Part shown: one piece after another, positions 8,626 through 19,281 of the stretch
Numbering within the stretch: the stretch's first letter is position 1
Layout: every line of letters starts with the position of its first letter
DNA from: Sphingobacteriaceae bacterium
Lineage (GTDB): Bacteria > Bacteroidota > Bacteroidia > Sphingobacteriales > Sphingobacteriaceae
DNA: 64,000 nt
Reading direction: 5' to 3'
Assembly: GCA_017745075.1 (NCBI GenBank)
Contig: JAGIAD010000003.1
Span: 62,001-126,000, forward strand
Position numbers and translations under genes: made by a program
The notes under the pieces: model-generated
Databases searched by the model: none
Told to the model about the DNA's origin: nothing
Seen by the model: the letters and a program-made list of their open reading frames with translations, nothing else

Positions 8626-9973
8626 TGTTTAATGTATTTTTTAACGGGTCGATAATGGTATCAATATCACCGGCTCCCACAGTTAAAATTAATTCAGGTT
8701 TTGTGTCTTTAACATACTGAACCACAAAATCTTTTCCACATATTTTCTTATCACTCAAAGTGATTTTATCCAGCAAAAACTGTGAATTTATACCTGCTAA
8801 AGGCAATTCTCTGGCCGGATAAATTTCGAGCAGCAACAGTTCATCGGCCGTGCTTAAAACTTTTGCAAATTCATCTGCAAAATCTCGTGTACGGGTAAAC
8901 AGGTGCGGCTGAAAAATCACTGTTAACTTTTTATCAGGATACAATTGCCTTACTGCATCAAAACAGGCTTTCAGTTCTTCAGGATGATGGGCATAATCAT
9001 CGATATAGATCTGATTGCCATTATTTACAATATATTCGAAACGGCGCTTAACCCCTTTGAAGTTTGCAACGGCTTGTTTCACCTTGTCTGCATCAATACC
9101 CAAAGTCAGGGCAATTGCAATGGCGACGGTGGTATTCTCTACATTATGCTTTCCAGGCAGCTGCAAACTGATATCTTTTATGCTGTGCGTGGTATCGGCA
9201 TAATCGAACACAAATCTTGATCCTTCAACCCTCAGGTTTTCAGCCTTTGCTGTTGCTGTCAGACTTGCCGCGTAACTAATGCTGTTTTCCAAAGGCAATC
9301 CTTCATGTGCATACAATGTACCTTCGGCCTTCAACTGCCCGGCAAACAGCCTGAATGATTCTTCAAGGTGACTCTTATCTCCGTAAATATCAAGGTGATC
9401 GGCATCCATAGATGTTACCACGGCAATGTCAGGGTGAAGGGTCAGGAAAGAACGGTCATACTCATCAGCCTCTACCACTACCACATTATTTTTGCCGAAA
9501 AGCACATTAGTGTTATAGTTAGTAGTTATACCACCCAAAAATGCTGTACAATCATAACCGGTATCTTTTAAAATATGTGCGATAATTGACGAAGTGGTTG
9601 TTTTACCGTGGGTGCCGGCAACAGCAATACAAAACATACCTTTACTAATAATGCCCAGTACCTCTGAACGCTTCTTAAGGCTAAAACCTTTATCAATGAA
9701 GTGATTTAAAACCTTCGAGTCTTTTGGTATAGCCGGTGTATAAACCACTAAGGTATCATCCTTATTTTCTAAAAATGCAGAAGGCAATGAAGCAGCCTCA
9801 TCCACGTAGGTAATTAAGATACCTTCCTGTTCAAGTTTTTCGGTCAGCTTGGTCCTGGTCTTATCATAACCACAAACCACCTGGCCGCGTTTAGCAAAAT
9901 AACGGGCAAGCGCGCTCATACCGATACCACCGATACCTACAAAGAAAACCCTGTTTATTTTACTTAATTCCAT
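8618..9973 (-). CDS. murC: UDP-N-acetylmuramate--L-alanine ligase
   Basis: 451 aa cytoplasmic Mur ligase that adds L-alanine to UDP-MurNAc using ATP. The N-terminal UDP-binding Rossmann part is VGIGGIGMSALARYF (~12-26). The ATP-binding loop GTHGKTTTSS starts at G120. The central domain has EADEYDRSF, and IDDYAHHPEE marks the MurC-type C-terminal domain. Length fits the family. It is followed by ftsQ with an 8-bp overlap; a 143-bp gap with an inverted repeat separates it from murG. Confidence 0.98.
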   Translation of the reverse strand: MELSKINRVFFVGIGGIGMSALARYFAKRGQVVCGYDKTRTKLTEKLEQEGILITYVDEAASLPSAFLENKDDTLVVYTPAIPKDSKVLNHFIDKGFSLKKRSEVLGIISKGMFCIAVAGTHGKTTTSSIIAHILKDTGYDCTAFLGGITTNYNTNVLFGKNNVVVVEADEYDRSFLTLHPDIAVVTSMDADHLDIYGDKSHLEESFRLFAGQLKAEGTLYAHEGLPLENSISYAASLTATAKAENLRVEGSRFVFDYADTTHSIKDISLQLPGKHNVENTTVAIAIALTLGIDADKVKQAVANFKGVKRRFEYIVNNGNQIYIDDYAHHPEELKACFDAVRQLYPDKKLTVIFQPHLFTRTRDFADEFAKVLSTADELLLLEIYPARELPLAGINSQFLLDKITLSDKKICGKDFVVQYVKDTKPELILTVGAGDIDTIIDPLKNTLNNA

Positions 9974-9982
9974 GTTTTTAAG

Positions 9983-10107
9983 CTAAAAGCAAAAAGACCA
10001 AAGCTTAAAGCTATCTTTCTACTGTTCTATTTTTTTATTTCTATCGCTTTAAGATTGTTTCGTACCTTGCAAGACGATCTGTCTTTGCTTTGGTCTTTCT
10101 GCTTTAG
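9983..10107. repeat. long imperfect inverted repeat between murG and murC
   Basis: The left arm at 9983-10004 reads CTAAAAGCAAAAAGACCAAAGC. The right arm at 10087-10107 is its reverse complement apart from one substitution and one indel. The arms enclose ~80 bp of T-rich DNA and fill almost the whole gap between two co-oriented essential genes. It has no T-run terminator form. It may be a degenerate dispersed element or an mRNA-processing stem. Confidence 0.6.
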
Positions 10108-10116
10108 TCTTTAAGC

Positions 10117-11220
10117 TTATTTAATCAATTTCAATACTTCGCCTGCAATAATTTCATCGGCTTCAGGCAAAGCCATTTTACCTATATTTTCAGAAAGCTT
10201 TTCGCTCTGTTCTTTGTTATTTAAAAGTTCGAGAGCTGCTTTTACCAAAGTATCTTCAGCAGAACGGTCATTAATTAACAATGCAGCCCCGTTTTTCACC
10301 AAAGCCATTGCATTTTTGGTTTGATGATCTTCTGCCACGTTTGGCGAAGGCACCAAAATTACCGGCTTTCTGATCAAACAGAGCTCAGCAATCGTTCCTG
10401 CTCCTGCCCTGCTGATGATCACATCTGCAGCGGCATAGGCAAGGTCCATCTTGTTCAAAAACTCAAGGATGCGAACATTTGGATGATAATCAAGTCCCAA
10501 TCTTTCAATAATCCCCTGGTAGTAATATTTTCCTGTTTGCCAGATCACCTGCACATCTTGTGCAAGAATATCGGGCAGGTGTTTTTCAATTGCTTTATTC
10601 AGTGTTCCGGCACCCAAACTTCCCCCGGTAACCATAATTGTCTTTTTCAAAGGATCGAGTTTTAGCAGCTCAGCTCCCTGAAAGTGTTTCCCCTGGATAT
10701 CTACTACTTCCTTCCGAACGGGGTTTCCTGTTTTTAAAATCCTGCCGGCAGGAAAAAACTGGTCCATCCCATCAAAAGCAACGCAAATTTTGGAAGCCTT
10801 TTTACCCAACCATTTATTGGTTACACCGGCGTAAGAATTCTGTTCCTGGATGAGGTAAGGAATTCCTTTCAGTGATGCGGCATACAATAATGGCCCTGAA
10901 GCATAGCCACCTACTCCTACCACTGCATCGGGCTTAAACTCTTTAATAATCTGTATCGCCTTATTTACGCTACCAATTACTTTAAATGGAAGTGCCAGAT
11001 TTTTTACAATCGAGCCGCGTTGCATTCCACTGATATTTAAGCCAATAATCTTATATCCGGCCGCAGGAACTTTTTCCATTTCCATCCGGCCTGTTGCGCC
11101 CACAAATAAAATATCACAGGAAGGAACCAAGCGTTTAAGCGCATTGGCTATGGCTACGGCGGGAAAAATGTGCCCGCCGGTGCCACCACCTGATATGATA
11201 ATTTTTGGGGAATTATTCAT
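10117..11220 (-). CDS. murG: UDP-GlcNAc:lipid I N-acetylglucosaminyltransferase
   Basis: 367 aa GT28 enzyme that adds GlcNAc to lipid I at the cytoplasmic membrane face, giving lipid II. The N-terminal glycine-rich loop SGGGTGGHIFPA is at ~10-21, and the acceptor-side GVGGYASGPLLYAA lies near 103-116. The C-terminal donor-binding region has VTGGSLGA and ISRAGAGTIAEL. Length matches the family. It lies between ftsW and murC but is separated from both by noncoding repeats. Confidence 0.97.
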   Translation of the reverse strand: MNNSPKIIISGGGTGGHIFPAVAIANALKRLVPSCDILFVGATGRMEMEKVPAAGYKIIGLNISGMQRGSIVKNLALPFKVIGSVNKAIQIIKEFKPDAVVGVGGYASGPLLYAASLKGIPYLIQEQNSYAGVTNKWLGKKASKICVAFDGMDQFFPAGRILKTGNPVRKEVVDIQGKHFQGAELLKLDPLKKTIMVTGGSLGAGTLNKAIEKHLPDILAQDVQVIWQTGKYYYQGIIERLGLDYHPNVRILEFLNKMDLAYAAADVIISRAGAGTIAELCLIRKPVILVPSPNVAEDHQTKNAMALVKNGAALLINDRSAEDTLVKAALELLNNKEQSEKLSENIGKMALPEADEIIAGEVLKLIK

Positions 11221-11230
11221 TTTACTGTTT

Positions 11231-11490
11231 ATTTTTTATTACCACCGAGTGCACTGAGTTTTCACAAAGGGCACTGAGTATTATTTTTTAATCGCAAAGT
11301 GCGCAAGGTTTTTTTTGCAAAGCACACTATTTTATTTTTTCTTACCACCGAGTGCACTGAGTTTTCACAGAGGGCACCGAGTTTTATTTTTTAATCGCAA
11401 AGTGCGCAAGGTTTTTCGCAAAGCACACTATTTTATTTTTTCTTACCACTGAGCGCACTGAGTTTTCACAGAGGGCACCGAGTTTATTTA
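11231..11490. repeat. tandem repeat, about 2.5 units of ~102 bp, inside the division cluster
   Basis: Units begin with ACCACCGAGTGCACTGAG at 11241, the same at 11344, and ACCACTGAGCGCACTGAG at 11445. Each runs through TTTTCACA(G/A)AGGGCAC, then AATCGCAAAGTGCGCAAGG and GCAAAGCACACTATTTTATTTTTTCTTA. The last unit is cut short. No gene lies in 11221-11588. The remainder (11490-11588) is pyrimidine-rich low-complexity DNA before ftsW. Confidence 0.85.
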
Positions 11491-11588
11491 ACCACCAAGG
11501 CACGAAGACACAAAGTATTCTAGCACTTGGTTTAGCTTTTCAACCTTTCAACCCTCTAAACATTCCAACCCTCAACTCTCCACCTTCA

Positions 11589-12779
11589 TTAGGCCATCGC
11601 CGGGATCTCTCCCACGATGATTTTATTATTTGTTTTTTCTTCTTTCGAAGTAATTTTAGCATTTTCTTCCACATCACGGCTTACACTTAAAATAATGCCA
11701 AAAGCCACACTGGTAAAAATCATTGAAGTCCCCCCCATACTAACCAGCGGAAGCGGAACCCCTGTAACCGGACCTAAACCAACCGCTACAGCCATATTGG
11801 CAAAAGCCTGAATGGTTAGACTAAAGCTTAGTCCGGCCGCCAGAAGCGCGCCAAAAGCCTTGGGCGCCCGCGTGACAATTTTAATACACCGGTATAAAAG
11901 CACCAGGTATAGTATCATGATTACAATTCCTCCCACAGTTCCCCATTCTTCAATAATAATGGCGAAAATAAAATCGGAATACGGATGTGGCAGGAAGTTG
12001 CGCTGCGTACTATTACCTGGTCCTTTACCAAAAACACCACCAGTAGCCAGGGCAATTTTTGCCTGATCTGCCTGGAAAGTTTTATCTGAATGCTGCATTT
12101 CGGGGTGCATAAACGAGTTTATACGCGACATGTAGGTTTTCCTCCTTGGACCTAAAAAGAAAACAAACATTAACAGGATAAAGCCCCCCGCACAAACGAT
12201 GGCAATCTGCTTTATACTGATCCGTCCGATAATTAACAGCAAAATGCTTACACCAAACAGCATTAATGCTGTAGAGAGGTTGGCCAGTGCAATTAACACA
12301 AACACTACACAAACCGACCCCATAATTGGTATAAATGATTCTTTTACATCTTTAATATTCTCTTGTTTTTTGGTGAGCATCCTCGCCAAAAATGTAATCA
12401 ATGCCAGCTTAGCCAAATCGGATGTTTGGAATGTCAGCCCGATTACCGGTATTTTAACCCAGCGTGATGCATCGTTTAAATTGGTTCCGAATATCAGCGT
12501 ATAAAACAGCAAAGGAATAGTTACGATCATGAGCACCTTCGAAATACCGGCATAGTAGCGGTAATCGAGCAGGTGGGCAATATAAATCATACCAATACCC
12601 AGCAATACAAAGATGAGGTGCTTGGTTAACAAAAGCTTTTCAACAGCCTCACCTTTTTTATATGCCAAAGTTCCAGTTGCGCTATACACTGCCATTACTG
12701 ATATAAGCGAAAGCAGGATGATGATCAACCAGATCCACCTGTCGCCTTTTGTTTTATTAAGTAGTGCCTGCAACATCAT
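11589..12779 (-). CDS. ftsW: lipid II polymerase FtsW (SEDS family)
   Basis: 396 aa polytopic inner-membrane protein of the SEDS family, which polymerises lipid II into septal glycan strands together with the FtsI transpeptidase. Visible family blocks are GVFGKGPGNSTQRNFLPHPY followed by SDFIFAIIIEEWG, and TGVPLPLVSMGGTSM near the C-terminus. About ten hydrophobic segments are present. Start ATG at 12777-12779, with a second ATG directly after. The gene begins 11 bp after murD ends and is probably co-transcribed with it. Confidence 0.97.
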   Translation of the reverse strand: MMLQALLNKTKGDRWIWLIIILLSLISVMAVYSATGTLAYKKGEAVEKLLLTKHLIFVLLGIGMIYIAHLLDYRYYAGISKVLMIVTIPLLFYTLIFGTNLNDASRWVKIPVIGLTFQTSDLAKLALITFLARMLTKKQENIKDVKESFIPIMGSVCVVFVLIALANLSTALMLFGVSILLLIIGRISIKQIAIVCAGGFILLMFVFFLGPRRKTYMSRINSFMHPEMQHSDKTFQADQAKIALATGGVFGKGPGNSTQRNFLPHPYSDFIFAIIIEEWGTVGGIVIMILYLVLLYRCIKIVTRAPKAFGALLAAGLSFSLTIQAFANMAVAVGLGPVTGVPLPLVSMGGTSMIFTSVAFGIILSVSRDVEENAKITSKEEKTNNKIIVGEIPAMA

Positions 12780-12790
12780 TGAGCCTCCTA

Positions 12791-14179
12791 TTATAATTCT
12801 CTAACTGCCGCTTTAAACTGGTTACCGCGGTCTTCATAATTTTTAAATAAATCAAAACTGGCACAGGCTGGTGAGAGTAAAACGGTATCACCACGCTTAG
12901 CCAGGTGAAATGCAATCTGAGCAGCCTCATCAGCCGAAAAAGTATTTACAATCACGTCTACATCATCTTCAAAAGCATCGTGAATACGTTTATTGTCCTT
13001 ACCCAAACAAACGATCGCCTTAACCTTGCTTTTTACCAGATCTTTAAGCATGCTGTAGTCATTACCTTTATCAACACCGCCCATAATGAGTACTACGTCG
13101 CTGGTCATGCTTTCCAAGGCATACCAGGTGGAGTTTACATTGGTAGCTTTACTGTCATTGATAAAATCAATTCCAGAAATTTTGGCTACATGCTCCAGGC
13201 GATGTTCAATGTTTTTGAAATTACCCATGCTTTCGCGGATAGAATCATTTCTTAATTCTAAAACTTTGGCTACAATGCCAGAAGCCATAGAATTATAAAC
13301 GTTGTGCTTGCCCTGTAAGGCTAAATCTGAAATAGACATGGTTAGTTGATTAGTTGGTTCAGTAAGGATATGTATAGTTGTTTCTTCTAAATAAGCACCT
13401 GTTTCAACCGGTTTTACAATTGAAAAAGCATAGGTTTTGGTAAGAGGTTTGGCAATAGCCATGGCTTTTAAGCTTTCCTCATCATCTGCACAGTAAATGA
13501 AAACATCATCAGCTGTCTGGTTTTGGATAATGCGCATTTTTGATGCTGCGTAGTTCTCCAGTTTATAATCGTACCGGTCTAAATGATCGGGCGTGATATT
13601 TAATAAAACCGCAATATCTGCTTTGAACTGAAACATATCATCAAGCATGAAACTCGAAATTTCCAGCACGTAATAATCATAGTTCTCTGTAGCTACCTGG
13701 GCAGCAAAACTTTGCCCGATATTACCGGCCAAACCTACATTTAAACCTGCATTTTTAAGAATATGGTAGGTTAACAGGCTTGTTGTCGATTTTCCGTTAG
13801 AACCTGTAATGCAAATGGTTTTAGCTGTGGTATAACGTTTGGCAAACTCAATTTCCGAAATAACAGGAATCCCTTTAGCTACCAGTTTTTTAACAATTGG
13901 CGCCGTAGGCGGAATGCCCGGGCTTTTAATTACTTCTGTGGCATTGAGAATCTGATCTTCGGTGTGCTTTTCAGATTCAAAGGGCACGCCCAGTTTTTCA
14001 AGGGCAGCTTTATACTTATCGGCAATTACGCCATAATCTGAAACAAAGACCTCGAAACCTTTGGCCTGTGCCAGCTTCGCAGCGCCAACACCGCTTTCGC
14101 CCGCACCAAGAATAACCACACGGCCATGCCCGGTCATTGCTGACTTAGTATTGCTTGATGTGATATTACTTGTGTTCAT
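12791..14179 (-). CDS. murD: UDP-N-acetylmuramoyl-L-alanine--D-glutamate ligase
   Basis: 462 aa cytoplasmic Mur ligase that adds D-glutamate to UDP-MurNAc-L-Ala. The N-terminal UDP-binding loop is VVILGAGESGVGAAKLA (~21-37), the ATP loop GSNGKST at 126-132, then LNITPDHLDRY, and the C-terminal domain has NDSKATNVNS and LLSPACASFD, diagnostic for MurD. The first 14 residues (serine- and asparagine-rich) precede the conserved core, so M15 is an alternative start. The 210-bp gap before it toward mraY holds only pyrimidine-rich low-complexity sequence. Confidence 0.97.
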   Translation of the reverse strand: MNTSNITSSNTKSAMTGHGRVVILGAGESGVGAAKLAQAKGFEVFVSDYGVIADKYKAALEKLGVPFESEKHTEDQILNATEVIKSPGIPPTAPIVKKLVAKGIPVISEIEFAKRYTTAKTICITGSNGKSTTSLLTYHILKNAGLNVGLAGNIGQSFAAQVATENYDYYVLEISSFMLDDMFQFKADIAVLLNITPDHLDRYDYKLENYAASKMRIIQNQTADDVFIYCADDEESLKAMAIAKPLTKTYAFSIVKPVETGAYLEETTIHILTEPTNQLTMSISDLALQGKHNVYNSMASGIVAKVLELRNDSIRESMGNFKNIEHRLEHVAKISGIDFINDSKATNVNSTWYALESMTSDVVLIMGGVDKGNDYSMLKDLVKSKVKAIVCLGKDNKRIHDAFEDDVDVIVNTFSADEAAQIAFHLAKRGDTVLLSPACASFDLFKNYEDRGNQFKAAVREL

Positions 14180-14389
14180 TGTTTTATATTTTTTAGTATT
14201 AAGTAGTGAGTATCAGGCACCAAGACACCATCTCAACTTCATTACTTTTTATTTTTTTCTTTAATCTTTACGTCTTCGGACCTCCGACTTTCCGACTTCG
14301 GTCTTTTTTATCACCTGAAACACCTAAGGGCATTCAAGTATATTTTCTCCTTATTTAATCACCCTCAACCTTTAACCTTCTACCCTGAA

Positions 14390-15637
14390 CTACCTCAACT
14401 TCAATGTTACAATGGTCATAATCGCCAACATAATTCCGATGATCCAGAAACGGGTTACAATTTTGGCTTCGTGATATCCCTTTTTCTGGTAATGGTGATG
14501 TAAAGGCGACATCAGGAAAATCCGGCGTCCTTCTCCAAACTTCTTTTTAGTGTATTTGAAGTAAGAAACCTGCATAATTACCGATACCAGTTCAACAAGG
14601 AATATTCCGCATAAAATCGGGATCAAAAGCTCTTTACGGATCATCAGCGCAAAGGCTGCGATAATACCTCCTATGGCCAGACTTCCGGTATCGCCCATAA
14701 AAATCTGAGCCGGGTACGAGTTGTACCACAGAAATCCTACACATGCCCCAACAAATGCCCCCGCAAAAATCATCAGCTCTGCCGAGTTGGGGATGTACAT
14801 AATGTTCAGGTAATCGGCCATGATTGTATTACCGGAAACATAGGCCAGAATACCCAGCGTAATACCAATTACAGCAGAAGTACCTGTTGCAAGCCCATCA
14901 ATACCATCGGTAATATTTGCCCCGTTAGAAACAGCAGTGATGATAAATACCGTAAAGGCTAAAAAGATAATAAAAGCATATTTCTGGTAATCGCCGCCCA
15001 AAAACTTCAGCACTTTAGCATAATCGAACTCATTGTTCTTATAAAAAGGCATATTGGTTTTAGTAGATTTTACATCCTGTGTATAATAAAAAGTTTCACC
15101 TTTTTGACGTAATACCATCGGCACAGAAGAAGTGTTTTTCACATTATCCTGAACCGTTTCTCTTACTACGATATTGGGATGAAAATACATTGTAGTACCA
15201 ACAATGAGTCCCAAGCCTACCTGACCAACCACTTTGAAACGGCCGGCGAGGCCTTCTTTATTTTTTTTGAAAACTTTGATATAATCGTCTAGGAAGCCAA
15301 TTGCTCCCATCCAGATGGTGGTAATTACCATCAGAATAACATAGATGTTGGTAATATTGGCAAATAGCAATGTCGGGATTAAAATGCCCAGCAAAATGAT
15401 GATACCCCCCATAGTAGGCGTACCTTGTTTCTGCATCTGACCTTCCAGGCCTAAATTCCTTACTGTTTCTCCCACCTGTTTTTTATGCAAAAAATCAATC
15501 AGCCTGCGGCCATATACCGTGGTAATGATCAGCGATAAAATGATAGAAACTGAAGCACGGAAGGTGATGTATTGAAACAACCTCAATCCAGGAATGTCGT
15601 AATGCTTATGCAGGTATTCGAATAATAAATATAACAT
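14390..15637 (-). CDS. mraY: phospho-N-acetylmuramoyl-pentapeptide-transferase
   Basis: 415 aa, ten-helix inner-membrane enzyme that moves phospho-MurNAc-pentapeptide onto undecaprenyl phosphate to form lipid I. Catalytic landmarks are FLDDY at 115-119, [10 protein letters not shown] at 241-250, [12 protein letters not shown], and [11 protein letters not shown] near the C-terminus. Compared with the ~360-aa E. coli enzyme it has an inserted stretch of ~60 polar residues at ~155-215, as in other Bacteroidota MraY. Its ATG overlaps the end of murE by one base (15637). Confidence 0.98.
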   Translation of the reverse strand: MLYLLFEYLHKHYDIPGLRLFQYITFRASVSIILSLIITTVYGRRLIDFLHKKQVGETVRNLGLEGQMQKQGTPTMGGIIILLGILIPTLLFANITNIYVILMVITTIWMGAIGFLDDYIKVFKKNKEGLAGRFKVVGQVGLGLIVGTTMYFHPNIVVRETVQDNVKNTSSVPMVLRQKGETFYYTQDVKSTKTNMPFYKNNEFDYAKVLKFLGGDYQKYAFIIFLAFTVFIITAVSNGANITDGIDGLATGTSAVIGITLGILAYVSGNTIMADYLNIMYIPNSAELMIFAGAFVGACVGFLWYNSYPAQIFMGDTGSLAIGGIIAAFALMIRKELLIPILCGIFLVELVSVIMQVSYFKYTKKKFGEGRRIFLMSPLHHHYQKKGYHEAKIVTRFWIIGIMLAIMTIVTLKLR

Positions 15638-17094
15638 TAGCTGATTGGGTTTAATTGTTCAAGTAAAATTTCTTTATCATCAAAATGATTCTTAACACCG
15701 TTTATTTCCTGATATTTTTCGTGTCCCTTACCGGCTATTAAAATAATATCGCCTGGCTGGGCCAAATGACAGGCCGTTTTAATAGCTTCTTTCCTATCCA
15801 GAATGGATAAAGTTTTGCGTTTGTTGCTTGGCGATACACCGGCTTCCATTTCGTTGATAATCGTTTGCGGATCTTCAGTACGCGGGTTATCAGAAGTCAG
15901 AATTACTTTATCGCTCCAATCGCAGGCTACCTGAGCCATTACCGGACGTTTGGTTTTATCGCGGTCGCCACCACAGCCAATTACCGTAATTACCTGCTCG
16001 GTACCTTTGCGGATATTGGCAATGGTACTAAGTACATTCTGCACAGCATCTGGTGTATGCGCATAATCTACAATACCAATAATTTTATCGGGCGAGGTGA
16101 TATAGTCAAAACGGCCTTCAGCTCCTGATAAACTGCTTAAAAGTGTCAATACTTTTAATTTATCCTGCTCAAGCAAAACAGCTGTACCATACACTGCAAG
16201 CAAATTATAGGCATTAAATGAGCCAACCAGTTTAAAATAAACATCCTCGTTATCGATATCCAGGTGCAAACCACTAAACTGGTTCTCGATAATTTTAGCT
16301 TTAAAATCGGCCAGTTGCTTAAGCGCATAAGTTTTTTTATGTGCTTTGGTATTCTGCAGCATCACCATACCGTTTTTATCGTCGGTATTGGTTAATGCAA
16401 ATGCCGATTTAGGCAAGCCGTCAAAAAATGCCTTTTTAGCCTTCAGGTAACTGTCAAAAGTTTTATGAAAGTCTAAATGATCGTGCGTAATATTTGAAAA
16501 TACACCACCTGCAAAAGTCAACCCTTCAATCCGGTGTTGAGCCACAGCGTGCGAACTTACTTCCATGAAGCAATAATCGCAACCGGCATTTACCATATCC
16601 CTTAAAAGCTGGTTAAGTGCAATTGGGTTTGGTGTGGTATGCGTAGCAGGTACCACGGTCTCGTTAATGTAATTTTCAACCGTTGATATTAATCCGGTTT
16701 TATAACCCAGGGCTTTAAACAACTTAAATAAAATGGTAGCAATGGTGGTTTTTCCGTTTGTACCGGTAATGCCAACCAGCTTTAGCCCTGCAGAAGGGTT
16801 ACCAAAATAATTACCGGCCATAATGCCCAAAGCAACCGAAGTATTATCTACTTTAATGTAGCTTACTTCTGCATTTGGATTTTCAGGAAGGTTCTCGCAA
16901 ACAATCACCGTAGCTCCCTGAGCAATGGTCTGATCGATAAACTGGTGTCCATCGGCCAATGTACCCACTATTGCAAAGAAAACATCGTCTTTACCTACTT
17001 TACGTGAATCGAAATTCAGCGCATTGATTTCCCTATCGGTTTTACCAACCAATTCTTTAATCGTTACACCGTAGAGTAAATCTTGTAATTGCAT
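15637..17094 (-). CDS. murE: UDP-MurNAc-tripeptide ligase (meso-DAP-adding)
   Basis: 485 aa Mur ligase that adds the third residue to UDP-MurNAc-L-Ala-D-Glu. The ATP loop GTNGKTT is at 111-117, the N-terminal domain carries NFDSRKV, and [10 protein letters not shown] is in the C-terminal part. The DNPR motif at residues 402-405 is the accepted marker for meso-diaminopimelate specificity, so the wall should be of the DAP type. It shares its last base with the mraY start. The 84-bp gap before it toward ftsI is low-complexity. Confidence 0.98.
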   Translation of the reverse strand: MQLQDLLYGVTIKELVGKTDREINALNFDSRKVGKDDVFFAIVGTLADGHQFIDQTIAQGATVIVCENLPENPNAEVSYIKVDNTSVALGIMAGNYFGNPSAGLKLVGITGTNGKTTIATILFKLFKALGYKTGLISTVENYINETVVPATHTTPNPIALNQLLRDMVNAGCDYCFMEVSSHAVAQHRIEGLTFAGGVFSNITHDHLDFHKTFDSYLKAKKAFFDGLPKSAFALTNTDDKNGMVMLQNTKAHKKTYALKQLADFKAKIIENQFSGLHLDIDNEDVYFKLVGSFNAYNLLAVYGTAVLLEQDKLKVLTLLSSLSGAEGRFDYITSPDKIIGIVDYAHTPDAVQNVLSTIANIRKGTEQVITVIGCGGDRDKTKRPVMAQVACDWSDKVILTSDNPRTEDPQTIINEMEAGVSPSNKRKTLSILDRKEAIKTACHLAQPGDIILIAGKGHEKYQEINGVKNHFDDKEILLEQLNPIS

Positions 17095-17178
17095 TTTTCT
17101 ATTCTTTTTAGTAATAAGTATCTAGTATCAAGATTTTAAATCTTTTACCTTACACCCTATACCTTAAACCTTTTTACC

Positions 17179-19281
17179 TTAATTCAATTCTATCTGTATA
17201 CCTAATCCTTTACCCACTTTTGTACCAGCAGCTATCGACTGACTGATCACTTTGCCAGATCCTAAAACCTTTGTTTTTAACCCGGCGTTTCCTAACAGAT
17301 ACAGGGCATCTTTAAGTCCCATTCCTGTCACGTTAGGCATCACCCCTTTACGCTCGCTATTTTCCTGAAAAATAGTTCCCGCACTGGTATCTATTATATT
17401 GTAGTATTCAGATTTCGACGCGAAAAGCGGCTTAAACCCAAATGCTTTATATACTTTTTGCGTGGCCTTACTCTGCCCAGCTTTGGTTGGCGGAGTACCA
17501 GTATTGCCCACTAAACGCTTCGGCACATCGTTATACATCTGCATATCGCTGGCATAAATACGGTCGGCAATTTCTCTAAACACCGGACCTGAAACCAAAG
17601 CACCGTAATAAGCACCCTTAGGATCGTTAATTACCACGATTAAAGAATACTTAGGTTTATCAGCCGGAAAGTACCCTACAAAAGAAGCCTGATACTGTTT
17701 GTTGGCTTTGTAACCCTTGTTCGCATCGGCCACCTGGGCAGTTCCGGTTTTACCTGCTATCGGGTACAAGGGATTATAAACAATCTGCTTACCGCTACCC
17801 TCTGTTACCACCCCTTCAAGCATTTTCTTCACCTTGCTTAGCGTCACATCCGAACAGATCTTTTCGTTGATTACCCTGGCTTTAAACTGCTCAATCGGGT
17901 TACCAAGCCTTCTGATCTCTTTCACAAAAATTGGCGCTATCATTTTGCCATTATTGGCTACAGCATTATAAAGCGATAACATTTTCAATGGTGTTAGCTG
18001 CATTTCATAACCATAAGCCATTTGTGGCAAAGTCATGTTCTTGTTCCAACTTTTATTTGTTTTCGGATTCTTTACTGCAGGCGTAGCTTCGCCAGGGATT
18101 TGCAAACCCATTTTTTCGTTCAAATGCCAATCGTACAAATGGTCAGTAAACTTTTTAGGATCTGCACCATATTTACTGTTGATCAAATATGCAATCGCGG
18201 CGTTTGATGATTGTTCAAATGCTTTTTTAACTGTTACCACGCCTATGCTTCCGTGAGAATCTTTAATGGTATGCCCCGGAATTTTATAAGTACCTGTTCC
18301 AACCATGGTATTGGTATCAACCAGTTTATCTTCCAATAAGGCCATGTACGAGGCCAATTTAAAGGTTGAACCCGGATCCTGGTTACCTGCAATGGCATAG
18401 TTAAATTTCTCTTTATAAACACCTTCTTCTACTTTAGAGAAATTGGCTACCGCCCTGATTTCACCTGTTGCTACTTCCATTAAAATCACAGTACCGTGAT
18501 CAGCTTTCGATTTGATCAACTGTTTTTCTAAGGCACTTTGCGCCAAATCCTGCATATTCACATCGATGGTAGAGATAATATCAGCCCCATCTTTTGGTGC
18601 AACCTCTGCCTCTTCATTCACCGGGATATAAACCCCACCGGCAATGCGCTGCATGAGTCTTTTCCCGGTTTCGCCATTGATATACTCTTTATAGGCGCCT
18701 TCTAAACCTACTCCATTGGCCACATTTTCGTTTTTGTAACCGATTGTACGGGCAGCCAAAGCCTGGAAAGGAAGAATGCGTTTGTTTTGCTGTACAGCAA
18801 TTAAACCGCCACTGTATTTGCCAATATTAAAAAGCGGAAAAGTCCTGATCGTTTTTAAGTCGGCATAACCAACTTTACGGTGAATCAATAAATAACGGGC
18901 ACTATCCTGACGACCTTTACGCAGGTAACGTGCATATTCTTTTGCAGTTTTATCCTGAAAAATCTGCGCCAGCTTATAACCCAGCGAATCGACTTTTTCA
19001 TTAAACACCTTATCATCAGCAATTCCACCAGCAAACATATCCATACGCAGTTCGTATTCCGGAATCGAAGTGGCCAGCAAACTGCCATCATTAGAATAAA
19101 TATTACCACGGGTTGCTTCTACACTCACATATCTTGTAGAAAGACTATCAGCCATAGCTTTCCATTTCTTTCCCTGTACAAACTGCACCTGACCGAGGCG
19201 TAAAAACACCGCAAAAGCAAAAAGCACAATTAAGCCAAATGCCAGATATACACGAAGCAAGATGTTTGCTCTAATATTCAT
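17179..19281 (-). CDS. ftsI: septal peptidoglycan transpeptidase FtsI (PBP3-like) with PASTA domain
   Basis: 700 aa class B penicillin-binding protein that cross-links septal peptidoglycan in the periplasm. It has one N-terminal membrane helix (~10-28), a dimerisation/pedestal region, and the transpeptidase domain with STFK (catalytic S305, K308), SSN (358-360) and KTGT (511-514). A single C-terminal PASTA domain (~649-700) starts at VMPNVTGMGLKDAL. Start chosen is ATG at 19279-19281; the in-frame TTG four codons earlier is less likely. It overlaps the FtsL-like gene by 11 bp. Confidence 0.97.
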   Translation of the reverse strand: MNIRANILLRVYLAFGLIVLFAFAVFLRLGQVQFVQGKKWKAMADSLSTRYVSVEATRGNIYSNDGSLLATSIPEYELRMDMFAGGIADDKVFNEKVDSLGYKLAQIFQDKTAKEYARYLRKGRQDSARYLLIHRKVGYADLKTIRTFPLFNIGKYSGGLIAVQQNKRILPFQALAARTIGYKNENVANGVGLEGAYKEYINGETGKRLMQRIAGGVYIPVNEEAEVAPKDGADIISTIDVNMQDLAQSALEKQLIKSKADHGTVILMEVATGEIRAVANFSKVEEGVYKEKFNYAIAGNQDPGSTFKLASYMALLEDKLVDTNTMVGTGTYKIPGHTIKDSHGSIGVVTVKKAFEQSSNAAIAYLINSKYGADPKKFTDHLYDWHLNEKMGLQIPGEATPAVKNPKTNKSWNKNMTLPQMAYGYEMQLTPLKMLSLYNAVANNGKMIAPIFVKEIRRLGNPIEQFKARVINEKICSDVTLSKVKKMLEGVVTEGSGKQIVYNPLYPIAGKTGTAQVADANKGYKANKQYQASFVGYFPADKPKYSLIVVINDPKGAYYGALVSGPVFREIADRIYASDMQMYNDVPKRLVGNTGTPPTKAGQSKATQKVYKAFGFKPLFASKSEYYNIIDTSAGTIFQENSERKGVMPNVTGMGLKDALYLLGNAGLKTKVLGSGKVISQSIAAGTKVGKGLGIQIELN

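Noticed and set aside
11231..11490. Possible CRISPR array
   Set aside because: Units are about 102 bp with no short direct repeats separated by unique spacers, and no cas genes are in the window. The same holds for the 320-bp array at 25185-26540.
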